Below are positions 1 through 8,586 of a stretch of DNA of 64,000 nt, piece by piece. Both the position numbers and the translations under genes were made by a program. The first letter of the stretch is position 1; every line of letters starts with the position of its first letter. The notes beneath the pieces are model-generated. The model saw only the letters and a program-made list of their open reading frames with translations, had not been told where the DNA came from and did not search any database. Source of the DNA: CATQHD01 sp965202675 (GTDB lineage Bacteria > Actinomycetota > Acidimicrobiia > Spongiisociales > Spongiisociaceae); NCBI GenBank assembly GCA_965202675.1, contig OZ241842.1, forward strand, positions 2,944,439-3,008,438, read 5' to 3'.

Positions 1-3000
1 CGCAAGGTTGCGGTTCCGCCGCTCGAGGAGTTCGAGCCCGTTTTGGGGGTGTCGGTGGTGGTTCCCTATTACGAGGCGCCGGAGGCTCTGGATCTGACTC
101 TGGCGGCTCTGGCCGGGCAGACCTATCCGCGGGATTTGTTCGAGGTGATCGTGGTGGACGACGGTTCGAAGATCCCGCTGGAGCGCCCCGAGGGCACCGG
201 TCTGGATCTGAGGGTTGTCCATCAGGAGGATCTCGGGTTCGGGTTGGCCAGGGCGCGTAACACCGGGGCTGGGGCCGCCCGGCATGGCATCCTGGTGTTT
301 CTTGATTGTGACATGATGCCCGAGGCGGGGTGTTTGGCCGCCCACGCCCGTTGGCATCATGTTTTGTCCGATGCGTTGACGCTGGGGTTCCGGGCGCATG
401 TGGAGGTGGACGGGGTGGACGCCGCCATGGTGGCGGGCCGGGGGGGTTCGCTGGCGGAGCTGTTCTCGGACCGGGCGGTGGAGCACCCGGAGTGGATCGA
501 ATTCCACATGGACAGGACCGAAGGCCTCACCTCCGAGGCCGACGACCTGTTCAGGATGGTGACCGGGGGGAACCTGGGGATTTCCAGGGAGTTCTTCGAG
601 GCCGTGGGTGGGTTCGACGAGTCGTTTACCCGGTGGGGGGCGGAGGACACCGAGTTCGGATACCGGGCCTATGCCCGGGGGGCGCTGCTGGCGCCCGAGC
701 GGGCGGCCTTCTGCTGGCATCAGGGGGCGGGTGCTTCGATCAGCGCGGGCGAGATGAAAAGCCTCGACTATCAGCGGGCCAAGGTCGCCCATCTGATACC
801 CCACTACGGATTCCGCGGCAACGCACGCGGGCGGAGCTTCACGGTTCCGCAGTATGCGGTCACCCTGGAATCCGGCTCCGAGCGGGTAATGGACATCCTC
901 CGGGCCGCCGAGCGGATCCTCGGGGGCCAGGCGCATGATCTGGTGCTGCGGATCGAGGACCGACCGGACGACCCCGACTTCGAGTGGCTGCGCCGTCAGC
1001 TGGGCCCCGATCCGAGGGTCCGGTTCGGTTCACCCGCCGACGCCCTGGAAGAGTTCCCCGTCTCCGCCTTCCACGCGTTTGTCCCGGCCGGCGTCAGAGT
1101 GGTGGAGAACCTGGTTCCGAGGCTCCGCAACGAGCTGGGGGATGCGGTGTCGGCGGTGCTGGTGATGGAAGACGGCGCCCGGGTGACGATCATCAGGACG
1201 TGGGCGATGCATCGGTCGCGGCGCTCCGCGGCAGGCATCGGTTACTGGGGCCCCCGGGTGACGGTCCCGGTGAAGGAGTCGAGGTCCGGGGCCGGTCCCG
1301 GACCGTTGCTCCGTTCCGGTCGGGCATCCCGCCGGATGCGGGGGGCCGGATCGAAGGCCGGCCGGGTGTTGTACGAGCTGCGGCAGGTGCGCAGCTTTCG
1401 CCAGGCCTGGGGTTTTCTCAGATGGTTCACCGCCGCGGCAGGCCGGCGGTTGGAAGGGCTGCGCCGTTACCGGCTGATGCGGCTCCGGCGCGGGAACATA
1501 ACAACGATTCAATTCCCTCAGCAGATAAAAGAGCCCCGTTACCGGCTGATGCGGCTCCTCCGCGGCAAGGGCTATCACGCCGACGGCGATCTCCTGCCGG
1601 CCCGGGAGGCCGGTCGGCTGGGCGGTTCGGGGGCGGAGTATCCCCTGGGCGCCGAAATAGTCGCCCTGGGGCCGCGGGCCGGGCGGGTATTCGAGGCTTC
1701 CGTCAGGGTCCGCCGCTTTTTGGACGGGCGGCATGTCGATCTGGTGCTGGCCGACACCCCGGAGTCGGCCGCCGGGGCCGGGGTTCCCTTCGTGGCGCTT
1801 TCGGAGTCGCCCCCCTGGTGGTCCGCGCCCGCCTTTGATCTGCTGACGGTCAACCCGATCGGATGGGTGCGGGAGCCGAAGTACGGGCCGGCGGCGCTCG
1901 GTCCGCTCGAGCTGCTCCCCCCCGCCGCCTCCGCCCGGCGGACGGTGGACCGCAGCGACCGCCGCGCCCTGCTCCAGGTCCACCACCTCCAGGACGCGGC
2001 CGGGTTCCACTCCGGCCCAGCCGACCGGGCAGGCGCCCTGGCGGCTCTGGCCGGCATGGGGGTGGCGGTGCATCTGACCGACCCGGATCCGGAGATGGAG
2101 TCCCTGCTCGGCGCCGAGCTGTACGGGTTGATGGCCGCTTCCGACATCCTGGAGGCCGACCTCGACCGCCGGGAAGCCGTCAGCATCGCCATGCGCCGGG
2201 CGGCGCTCCGCGGCCATTCCCTCCCCGCCCGCGCCCGGCAGGTAATCGCGGCCGGACTTCCCGGCCCGCCCCTCCTAGCCGACGTCTCGATCCTGGCGCC
2301 CACCAAGCGCCCCGGCCTGGTTCCCGAAGTGCTGGCCGCCGCCGCTTCCCAGACCTATCCGCAGCTGGAGCTGGTGCTGGCGCTGCACGGGGACGCTTTC
2401 GACGGCAAGGCCGTAGCGGACATAGAAGCTCGGGCGGCGGACCTGCCTATTCCGGTCCGTGTGCTGACGGCGGGCGCCGAGCTGACCTTCGGCGAGGTGC
2501 TCAACCTGGCGTCGTCGGCGGCGGAGGGAACCCTGCTCACCAAGCTGGACGACGACGACCTGTACAGCGCCGAACACGTCTGGGACCTTGTCCTGGCCCG
2601 CCAGTATTCGAGGGCGGAGCTGGTGGCCAAGGGGGCCGAGTTCGTGTATCTGCCCGGCCCCGATCTGACCCTCCACCGATTCTGCGGGAAGGGGGAGGCC
2701 GCCTCGAGGCTGGTTACGGTCGCCGGGGGCACCATGCTGATATCCCGCCGCGATCTGGAGGCGGCCGGAGGATGGAGGAAGGTGCCGAGAGGGGTGGACG
2801 CGGCGCTGATCGAAGACGTTAGGCGGGCCGGCGGGTCGGTCTACCGCACCCACGGCTTCGGCTACGTGCTGGTGCGCCACGGCATGGGCCATACGTGGGA
2901 GTCGGACGACGACTATTTCATCGGGCAGGCCGAGGCGGTGCGCCGGGGCTGGGATCCCGGCTTCGCCGGCCTCGACCCCGGGACGGCGTTCCCCGATGCG

Positions 3001-3045
3001 CTGCGCCGGCCGGATAGACGCGGCAAAGAGGCCGCCTGTTTATAG
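1..3045 (+). CDS. Two-domain family 2 glycosyltransferase (5' end outside the window)
   Basis: The frame is open from base 1, so the true start is probably upstream; a TTG at 43 is the first possible start inside the window. Counted from 43, residues about 1-270 form a GT-A domain with VVVDDGS, the metal-binding-type FLDCDMM and the acceptor-side WGAEDTEFGYR motif. A second GT2-like domain lies at about 745-960, with SQTYPQ and KLDDDD. The middle part is Arg-rich and matches no family I recognise. Such proteins transfer sugars from nucleotide donors to surface polysaccharide at the cytoplasmic membrane face; the substrate cannot be read. The stop lies 10 bases before the start of the SpoIID-domain gene, so the two may be co-transcribed. 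In-frame copies of a YRLMRL-coding segment start at 1465 and 1537. Confident on family, not on substrate. Confidence 0.85.
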   Translation, partial: RKVAVPPLEEFEPVLGVSVVVPYYEAPEALDLTLAALAGQTYPRDLFEVIVVDDGSKIPLERPEGTGLDLRVVHQEDLGFGLARARNTGAGAARHGILVFLDCDMMPEAGCLAAHARWHHVLSDALTLGFRAHVEVDGVDAAMVAGRGGSLAELFSDRAVEHPEWIEFHMDRTEGLTSEADDLFRMVTGGNLGISREFFEAVGGFDESFTRWGAEDTEFGYRAYARGALLAPERAAFCWHQGAGASISAGEMKSLDYQRAKVAHLIPHYGFRGNARGRSFTVPQYAVTLESGSERVMDILRAAERILGGQAHDLVLRIEDRPDDPDFEWLRRQLGPDPRVRFGSPADALEEFPVSAFHAFVPAGVRVVENLVPRLRNELGDAVSAVLVMEDGARVTIIRTWAMHRSRRSAAGIGYWGPRVTVPVKESRSGAGPGPLLRSGRASRRMRGAGSKAGRVLYELRQVRSFRQAWGFLRWFTAAAGRRLEGLRRYRLMRLRRGNITTIQFPQQIKEPRYRLMRLLRGKGYHADGDLLPAREAGRLGGSGAEYPLGAEIVALGPRAGRVFEASVRVRRFLDGRHVDLVLADTPESAAGAGVPFVALSESPPWWSAPAFDLLTVNPIGWVREPKYGPAALGPLELLPPAASARRTVDRSDRRALLQVHHLQDAAGFHSGPADRAGALAALAGMGVAVHLTDPDPEMESLLGAELYGLMAASDILEADLDRREAVSIAMRRAALRGHSLPARARQVIAAGLPGPPLLADVSILAPTKRPGLVPEVLAAAASQTYPQLELVLALHGDAFDGKAVADIEARAADLPIPVRVLTAGAELTFGEVLNLASSAAEGTLLTKLDDDDLYSAEHVWDLVLARQYSRAELVAKGAEFVYLPGPDLTLHRFCGKGEAASRLVTVAGGTMLISRRDLEAAGGWRKVPRGVDAALIEDVRRAGGSVYRTHGFGYVLVRHGMGHTWESDDDYFIGQAEAVRRGWDPGFAGLDPGTAFPDALRRPDRRGKEAACL

Positions 3046-3055
3046 ACTGCCCTGG

Positions 3056-5239
3056 ATGATCAGGCGCGTTCGGCCGGCGGCGGCCCTGGCCTTGGTTGCG
3101 TCGATGCTCAACACGGCGCTGGCGGCGCCGCCCGTCCTGGCCCATCACACCGTCACCTTCGAGGGCGCCGGGTGGGGCCACGGCGTGGGCATGAGCCAGT
3201 GGGGCGCTTACAACCAGGCCCGGGAAGACCCCTCCAAGAAGGGGGAGGACATCGCCGCCTACTACTACCCCGGTTCGGCGCCTGCCTCCCTGTCGGATCT
3301 GAGCCTCCCCAACGACCTGCTCACCACCCTGGACGCGCCCCTCTGGATCAACATAGCCTCCCAGATCAGCCTGCTGGAGTTCACTCCGGTGGGGGGTCCG
3401 GTCGACCTCTGTTTGTCCGGGGACGGCGAGGGGGACTGCCCGAAATCCGTGCAGCCGCAGGCGGGGGAGAGGTGGGAGTTCCGCCGCATCGGCCGCGGCG
3501 AATGCGGCTTTTTCAAAGACGGGGAGCTCCAGGGAACGGCGGGGAGCTGCCGGGCTTCGATCTCGTGGCCGGAGGCGGACGGGGTGCGGCTCCGCTACGG
3601 ACCGGATCGGCTCCGGCCATGCTCCTTGTCCTCCGCCGAATGCGAGTACCGGCACGGCGAGCTGAAGCTGCGCGACGATCCGGTGGAGGTGGGGTTCCAC
3701 GTGGTGCTGACCATCGGCCTGGAGGACTACGTGCGTGGCATCGGCGAGATCTCCGCCTCTTGGAAGGCGGTCGGCGTCAACGAAGCCCAGGCGGTGGCGT
3801 CCCGCACCTACGCCGCCTACAAGTTCCTGGCCCACGAGTCGGAGCAGCGTTCGGAAACCGACCCCGACCTGGATCCGGGGATCACCCCCTCCCGGATGGA
3901 CGCCTGCTGGTGCCACCTGTACGACAACACCCGCGATCAGGTGTATCTGGGCTGGTGGAGGCAGACCGAACCGACCCATTCGGTCTGGGTGAAGGCGGTG
4001 GCGGACACCGCAGGCCGGGTGCTCGCCTACCGCGGGCCGAGTTCGGAGCGTTATACCAAGGGCGGGGTCATCCAGGCCTTCTTCTCCGCCTCGTCGGGCG
4101 GGGTTACCAACAGCAACCGGTTCGGGTTCTTCACCGGATGGGACGGCGAAACCCCTTCCAACAGCCTCTGGCCCTACCTGGCCCCGATCAGCGACCCGTG
4201 GGCCGTCGATCCGCAGTGGAGGAACCCCCACGCATCGTGGCGCAGGTCGATTCCGGTTTCCCGCATAGCCGAGCTGTTGGGATGGGACGAGGTGACCTCC
4301 GTCTCTCTGGCCGCCCGCCCCTCCCTCACCTCGGTGGCCAGGGTGCGTTTCGAGGGATCGGACGACGGGGAGGCGGCCTCCACATCGGTGGGCGGGGCGT
4401 GGCTGCGGTACCGGCTGGGGCTCAAGTCGTCTTATGTCACCGCCGTCGAGGGGGCGGTGGCGGCGCCGCCCGGAGAACCCGTTCCGCCCGAGGAGCCGGA
4501 AGAACCGGAGGAGCCGGAAGAGCCCGAGGAGCCGGAAGAGCCCGAGGAGCCCGAGGAGCCGGAAGAGCCCGAGGAGCCGGTCGACGGAGGCGAGGGCTCG
4601 GAGGAAGAGGAAGACGAGGCGCCGGCGCCGGACCAGACGCCGGAGGACCTATACGAGGATCTGCCCGAGTTCGACGACATCGCAGGTTCGGTCCACGAAG
4701 AGGGGATCAAGGCGATCTACGAGGCCGGATACACCAAGGGATGCAGCAACGACCGCTTCTCCTACTGCCCCGACGACGACGTGGACCGGGCCACCATGGC
4801 CTCCTTCCTGTCCAGGGCGTTGTGGCCCGGCGGTCCGCCCAGCCTGTACGTCGAGCGAAGGTTCACGGACATACCGGATAGCCATCCGCACGCCCCGGCC
4901 ATCTACGCGCTGGCCGGGCTGGAAATCACCAGGGGATGCGGCGACGGCGCCAACTTCTGCCCCCGCGACTCCCTGACCAGGGGGCAGATGGCTTCCTTCC
5001 TGATGAGGGTGATGGGCCTCGAGCCGCTGGATTCGCTGAACGGGCGCACTTTCGACGACGTTTCCGAGGGGCACGTCCACGGGGGCGCCATCTACGCCAT
5101 CGCCGCAGAAGGGGTGACCATCGGCTGCGGGGACGGAACCGTGTTCTGCCCCGGGGCGACGCTGACCAGGGGCCACATTGCCACCTTCCTGGCCAGGGCC
5201 TTCATCTGGGAGGGGCCCTCACCTCCGGACGGGGGTTAG
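3056..5239 (+). CDS. Secreted SpoIID/LytB-domain protein with SLH-like repeats
   Basis: The ATG at 3056 gives a classic signal peptide (MIRRVRPAAALALVAS, then an Ala-rich end near LAAPPVLA), so I prefer it over the in-frame ATG at 2996. The first 450 residues match the SpoIID/LytB family (GAGWGHGVGMSQWGA near the N-terminus, GLEDYVRGIGEIS, and EAQAVASRTYA). In that family SpoIID cuts denuded peptidoglycan glycan strands; whether this protein is catalytic is not known. A low-complexity Pro-Glu-Glu linker (about 4480-4580) leads to three SLH-like repeats, each with paired Cys (GCSNDRFSYC, GCGDGANFC, GCGDGTVFC). The same repeat type ends two other secreted proteins in this window, which suggests shared cell-surface anchoring. 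The last 21 bases overlap the convergent GT2 gene. Confidence 0.85.
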   Translation: MIRRVRPAAALALVASMLNTALAAPPVLAHHTVTFEGAGWGHGVGMSQWGAYNQAREDPSKKGEDIAAYYYPGSAPASLSDLSLPNDLLTTLDAPLWINIASQISLLEFTPVGGPVDLCLSGDGEGDCPKSVQPQAGERWEFRRIGRGECGFFKDGELQGTAGSCRASISWPEADGVRLRYGPDRLRPCSLSSAECEYRHGELKLRDDPVEVGFHVVLTIGLEDYVRGIGEISASWKAVGVNEAQAVASRTYAAYKFLAHESEQRSETDPDLDPGITPSRMDACWCHLYDNTRDQVYLGWWRQTEPTHSVWVKAVADTAGRVLAYRGPSSERYTKGGVIQAFFSASSGGVTNSNRFGFFTGWDGETPSNSLWPYLAPISDPWAVDPQWRNPHASWRRSIPVSRIAELLGWDEVTSVSLAARPSLTSVARVRFEGSDDGEAASTSVGGAWLRYRLGLKSSYVTAVEGAVAAPPGEPVPPEEPEEPEEPEEPEEPEEPEEPEEPEEPEEPVDGGEGSEEEEDEAPAPDQTPEDLYEDLPEFDDIAGSVHEEGIKAIYEAGYTKGCSNDRFSYCPDDDVDRATMASFLSRALWPGGPPSLYVERRFTDIPDSHPHAPAIYALAGLEITRGCGDGANFCPRDSLTRGQMASFLMRVMGLEPLDSLNGRTFDDVSEGHVHGGAIYAIAAEGVTIGCGDGTVFCPGATLTRGHIATFLARAFIWEGPSPPDGG

Positions 5240-6166
5240 CAGGAAGCCGATCCCCCAGGCCAGGTGCATGACCGGCAGCACTACGGGGAGCAGCCAGGCC
5301 GCCCGGTCCCGGCGGCGCGCCAGCTCGACTGCCGTTCCCGCGGCCAGGAAAGCCAGATAGCAGAACGGGATTGCCCACCAGAACGGCAGACGCGCGGCCG
5401 CGGCCGCCGCCGAGAACGCCAGGCCGATCACCAGCAGCGGCGGGGCGGTCTGCCGCCAGACCAGCGAACGGGGGTTCCTCACCAGCATGAACCGTTTCCA
5501 GCGTCCGTAATCGAGGTACTGCCGCCAGAGGGAGCGGAACGACGACCGGGGCCGGTAGACCACCTCCAGACGGGGGTCGTACCAGACCACCCTGCCCGCC
5601 CTCCGCAGGCGGTAGTTCAGCTCGTAGTCCTGATTGCGCCGCAGGAGCGGATCGAACCCCCCCGCCTCCTCGAGCGCCTCTCTGGTGAAGGCGCCCAGAT
5701 ATACGGTGTCGGCCGGGCCGGCGGCGGAGGAGTAGCGGAAGCGGGAGTTCCCTATCCCGAAGGGCGAGGTCATGGCGGCGGCGATTGCCCGCTGGACCGG
5801 GGCCGTTCCCACCGCCTTCTGGCGGCCGCCCACATTGGCGGCGCCGGTTTCCCGGAGGATCTGCACCGCCGTCCGCACGTAGCCGGGGGCGGGCTCGGCG
5901 TGGCCGTCGCAGCGGACGATCACCTCGCCGCGGGAGGCCTCGATGGCCCGGTTCAACCCGGGCGCCGCCTCCCGGTCGGGGTTGTCCACCACCCGCAGGC
6001 GGGGCTCGGAGGCCCGGCGCTCACGAAGGATGGCCGACGTCCGATCGGCGCCGCCTCCGTCGGCCACCACCGCCTCCAGGGGTCCGGGGTATTCCTGGGC
6101 GAAGACGGCGTCGAGGGCGGCTTCGAGGTGGGCGGCCTCGTTGCGCACCGCCATCACCACCGACAC
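5219..6166 (-). CDS. ExoA-like family 2 glycosyltransferase with C-terminal membrane segments
   Basis: A GT2 catalytic domain begins at once (SVVMAVRNEAAHL). It has VVADGGGADRT at the nucleotide-binding loop, VRCDGHAEP as the metal site and RRNQDYELNYRLRRAG as the acceptor/base region. This order and the WYDPRLEVVYRPR segment resemble ExoA-type succinoglycan glycosyltransferases. About 90 C-terminal residues form two to three hydrophobic helices, so the enzyme sits at the membrane. The start is uncertain: the frame stays open far upstream with no ATG/GTG/TTG close to the domain. I chose the GTG at 6166; a CTG at 6184 would give the more usual N-terminus. The 3' end overlaps the convergent SpoIID-domain gene by 21 bases. 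Substrate unknown. Confidence 0.78.
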   Translation of the reverse strand: MSVVMAVRNEAAHLEAALDAVFAQEYPGPLEAVVADGGGADRTSAILRERRASEPRLRVVDNPDREAAPGLNRAIEASRGEVIVRCDGHAEPAPGYVRTAVQILRETGAANVGGRQKAVGTAPVQRAIAAAMTSPFGIGNSRFRYSSAAGPADTVYLGAFTREALEEAGGFDPLLRRNQDYELNYRLRRAGRVVWYDPRLEVVYRPRSSFRSLWRQYLDYGRWKRFMLVRNPRSLVWRQTAPPLLVIGLAFSAAAAAARLPFWWAIPFCYLAFLAAGTAVELARRRDRAAWLLPVVLPVMHLAWGIGFLLTPVRR

Positions 6167-6292
6167 GGCGGGGTATGTGGACAGGGGAACCTCCGTCTCG
6201 GACGGCCGGTTGGCCCGGCGTCCGAAGAATAGGGCCTCGAAGGGTAGGCTCAGGCTTCGGCCCTCCCTTCCGCTGCCGGAGGCTATCGGGAT

Positions 6293-6964
6293 ATGTTCTT
6301 TCTGGACCTTGGTTTCGACCCCGCGATACTGATGGCGGTGTGGGCGGCTGGCGCGGCCGGCGCGGGCGCGGTTACGGCCGGCTGGCGCATCGTCGGGCCC
6401 GGATTCACCTGGCTGGTTTCGGGTACGGTGGTCCTGCTGGGAGGAGCGGCCTGGTTCTTCGAGTCCGGTCCGGCGCCGGCCCTGGGGGTGCTGGCGGCGG
6501 TCGGAGGCGGGATGGCCGCCCGCAGGCCGCCGGCGGCCGCCGGGTTGCTGGGGGCTTCCGGATTGTTGTTCCTCCTGGGCGCTTCCGGTCCGGGCCTCAG
6601 CCTGACTGCGGTCACCGGCGCCGCCGCGCTGGGCGGCATCACCGGGGAAATGCTGCTCGGCCACTGGTACCTGGTGAGCCCCCGGATGCCGCGCTGGGCT
6701 CTCCGGCGGCTGGCGTTGGCGGGCGGGATCGGGGCGGGTCTGGACACCGCCGTCGTTTTTATCATCGGCGCCTCCTCGGCGGGGGCGGCCGGCTTCGTGC
6801 TGCTGGCGCTGGGCGGGATGACCGTACTGTTGATGGCCGGGGTGTGGTTCTCGCTCGACCAACCCTCCTATTCGGGGGTGATGGCGGCCACCGGCCTGAG
6901 CTATCTGGCGGTTCTCACCTGCCTGGGGTCGACGGCGCTGGGGAGGGCTCTGGCGGGAGGGTAG
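6293..6964 (+). CDS. Small polytopic membrane protein, unknown function
   Basis: The 223-residue product is almost wholly hydrophobic, with about seven Ala/Gly/Leu-rich predicted helices and few charged residues, so it is an integral membrane protein. I see no motif that assigns a family. It starts with ATG at 6293, divergent from the GT2 gene on the other strand, and ends about 80 bases before the GTG of the leucyl aminopeptidase gene. Codon use is GC-rich like the neighbours, so it looks native. A polysaccharide flippase or modification role is conceivable from context, but the sequence shows nothing for it. Confidence 0.6.
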   Translation: MFFLDLGFDPAILMAVWAAGAAGAGAVTAGWRIVGPGFTWLVSGTVVLLGGAAWFFESGPAPALGVLAAVGGGMAARRPPAAAGLLGASGLLFLLGASGPGLSLTAVTGAAALGGITGEMLLGHWYLVSPRMPRWALRRLALAGGIGAGLDTAVVFIIGASSAGAAGFVLLALGGMTVLLMAGVWFSLDQPSYSGVMAATGLSYLAVLTCLGSTALGRALAGG

Positions 6965-7045
6965 GGGCTGCTCGGTTAGGTTAGGCTTCGGTCTCATCAG
7001 GCCGCTTCCGGCCGCGCCGAATCCCAAAAGCCGAGGAGACCTCTC

Positions 7046-8515
7046 GTGGATATATCGTTCGTTCCTTCTCTTTCTTTCGCGGTCTCCTCGGCCGGGGTGC
7101 TGGGGTTGGCCGCTCTGCCCGGCCTCGAGTGGCTGGGGGGCGCGGACGCGAACGAATATGCGGCCTCCCTGGGCGGGGGTTTCCAAGACGCTCTGCGCAG
7201 GGCCGGGTTCGAAGGCAAGCCCGGCCAGAGCGCCGCCTACGGGACGGGGAAGACCCGCCCGCACACCGTGGTCGCCCTGGGGTTGGGCAACGAGCCGGGC
7301 GCCGACGAGGTCCGGCAGGCGGCCGGGGTGCTCGGACGGATGTCGCGCAAGGACGAGGCGGCGGTTACCACCCTGGCCTGGAGCGGCCGCACCCGGGCGG
7401 CGGTGGAGGGGTTCCTGATGTCCCAGTACTCCTTCGACCGGTATGTGAGCGAACCCGACCCCTCCCGCACCGAGTCGCTGATCCTGGTGGGGGAAGACGA
7501 TCCCGATGAGTGCGGGGCGGGGCGCATCACGGCCGAGGCGGTGCTCTGGGCTCGCGATCAGGTCAACACGCCTTCCCGCGACAAGCCGCCCGCCGCCGTC
7601 GCCCGCGAGGTGGAGGAGCGGGGGTCCGCCCTCGGCCTGAGGGTGGTGGTCCACGATCGGGATGCGCTGGCCGAGGGAGGTTTCGGCGGGGTGCTGGGCG
7701 TGGCGGCGGGATCCGACCGGCCGCCCCGTCTGCTGGAAGTCTGGCACGAGCCGGAGGGCGCCCGGGCGTTCGCGGTGTTCGTCGGCAAGGGGATCACCTT
7801 CGATTCGGGCGGGTTGAGCATCAAGCCGGCTTCCGCCATGGAGACCATGAAGACCGACATGGCCGGGGCGGCGGCGGTGTTGGGCGCCATGCAGGCCGTC
7901 GCCCGGATGCGGCTGCCGGTCAAGGTGCTGGGGCTGACCCCGCTTACCGACAACATGCCGGGTCCGTCGGCCGTCAAGCCGGGGGATGTGCTCGAGACCC
8001 GCAACGGCAAGACCATCGAGGTGCTGAACACCGACGCCGAAGGCCGGCTGGTGCTGGCCGACGCCCTAGCCTACGGCGTCGAGCAACAACCCGATCTGAT
8101 GGTGGACCTGGCCACGCTGACCGGGGCATGCAAGGTGGCCCTCGGGGAGAAGATCGCCGGCATAATGGGCAACGACGATCGCCTGGTCGGACGGATCGCG
8201 GCGCTGGGGCGCGAGGCGGGGGAGCGGATGTGGCATCTGCCGCTTCCCGACGATTACCGCTCCATGGTGGATTCTCCCGTGGCCGACATGAAGAACATCG
8301 GCGAAAGGTGGGCGGGGGCTCTGACCGCCGGTCTGATACTGAAAGAGTTCGTAGGCGGGGTTCCCTGGGCGCATCTGGACATAGCCGGCCCGGCCCGCTG
8401 GCCCAAAGACGAGAACTACCATACGAAGGGGGGGTCGGGTTACGGAGTGCGCACCCTGGTGGCGCTGGCCGAAGATCTGGCCGAACACGGAGTCCGGCCC
8501 GACCGGGAGATGTAG
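7046..8515 (+). CDS. pepA: Leucyl aminopeptidase, M17 family
   Basis: The 489-residue length and motifs fit M17 zinc aminopeptidases, which remove N-terminal residues from peptides in the cytoplasm. The metal and active-site stretches are all present: VGKGITFDSGGLSIKP (catalytic Lys and first metal Asp), MKTDMAGAAAV, and the family signature NTDAEGRLVLADAL. The start is GTG at 7046 with a purine-rich CCGAGGAG site 8-15 bases upstream. The stop codon TAG is followed directly by the ATG of a very short reading frame and then the sugar transferase gene, so these may be translationally linked. Nothing is odd in length or motifs. Confidence 0.95.
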   Translation: MDISFVPSLSFAVSSAGVLGLAALPGLEWLGGADANEYAASLGGGFQDALRRAGFEGKPGQSAAYGTGKTRPHTVVALGLGNEPGADEVRQAAGVLGRMSRKDEAAVTTLAWSGRTRAAVEGFLMSQYSFDRYVSEPDPSRTESLILVGEDDPDECGAGRITAEAVLWARDQVNTPSRDKPPAAVAREVEERGSALGLRVVVHDRDALAEGGFGGVLGVAAGSDRPPRLLEVWHEPEGARAFAVFVGKGITFDSGGLSIKPASAMETMKTDMAGAAAVLGAMQAVARMRLPVKVLGLTPLTDNMPGPSAVKPGDVLETRNGKTIEVLNTDAEGRLVLADALAYGVEQQPDLMVDLATLTGACKVALGEKIAGIMGNDDRLVGRIAALGREAGERMWHLPLPDDYRSMVDSPVADMKNIGERWAGALTAGLILKEFVGGVPWAHLDIAGPARWPKDENYHTKGGSGYGVRTLVALAEDLAEHGVRPDREM

Positions 8516-8584
8516 ATGGGTATCCCCAAGGCGTCCAAGGAGTTGTTCCGCCGTCCCGCGCCGCGGCGCGGGGCTTCGGGGTGA
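8516..8584 (+). CDS. Possible 22-codon coupling peptide between pepA and the sugar transferase
   Basis: An ATG directly follows the pepA stop and opens 22 codons rich in Lys/Arg/Pro. Its TGA overlaps a GTG (GTGA, 8581-8584) in frame with the next gene. The arrangement suits translational coupling, but a frame this short is also expected by chance. No homology is recognised. Confidence 0.2.
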   Translation: MGIPKASKELFRRPAPRRGASG

Positions 8585-8586
8585 TC

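Noticed and set aside
4480..4580. Short tandem repeat (GAGGAGCCGGAAGAGCC type)
   Set aside because: It encodes the Pro-Glu-Glu linker of the SpoIID-domain protein and needs no separate explanation.
5219..7747. 842-codon minus-strand frame that includes the GT2 gene
   Set aside because: Only the last 315 codons match GT2; the upstream part overlaps the membrane-protein and pepA genes on the plus strand and is Pro/Arg/Gln-rich shadow.
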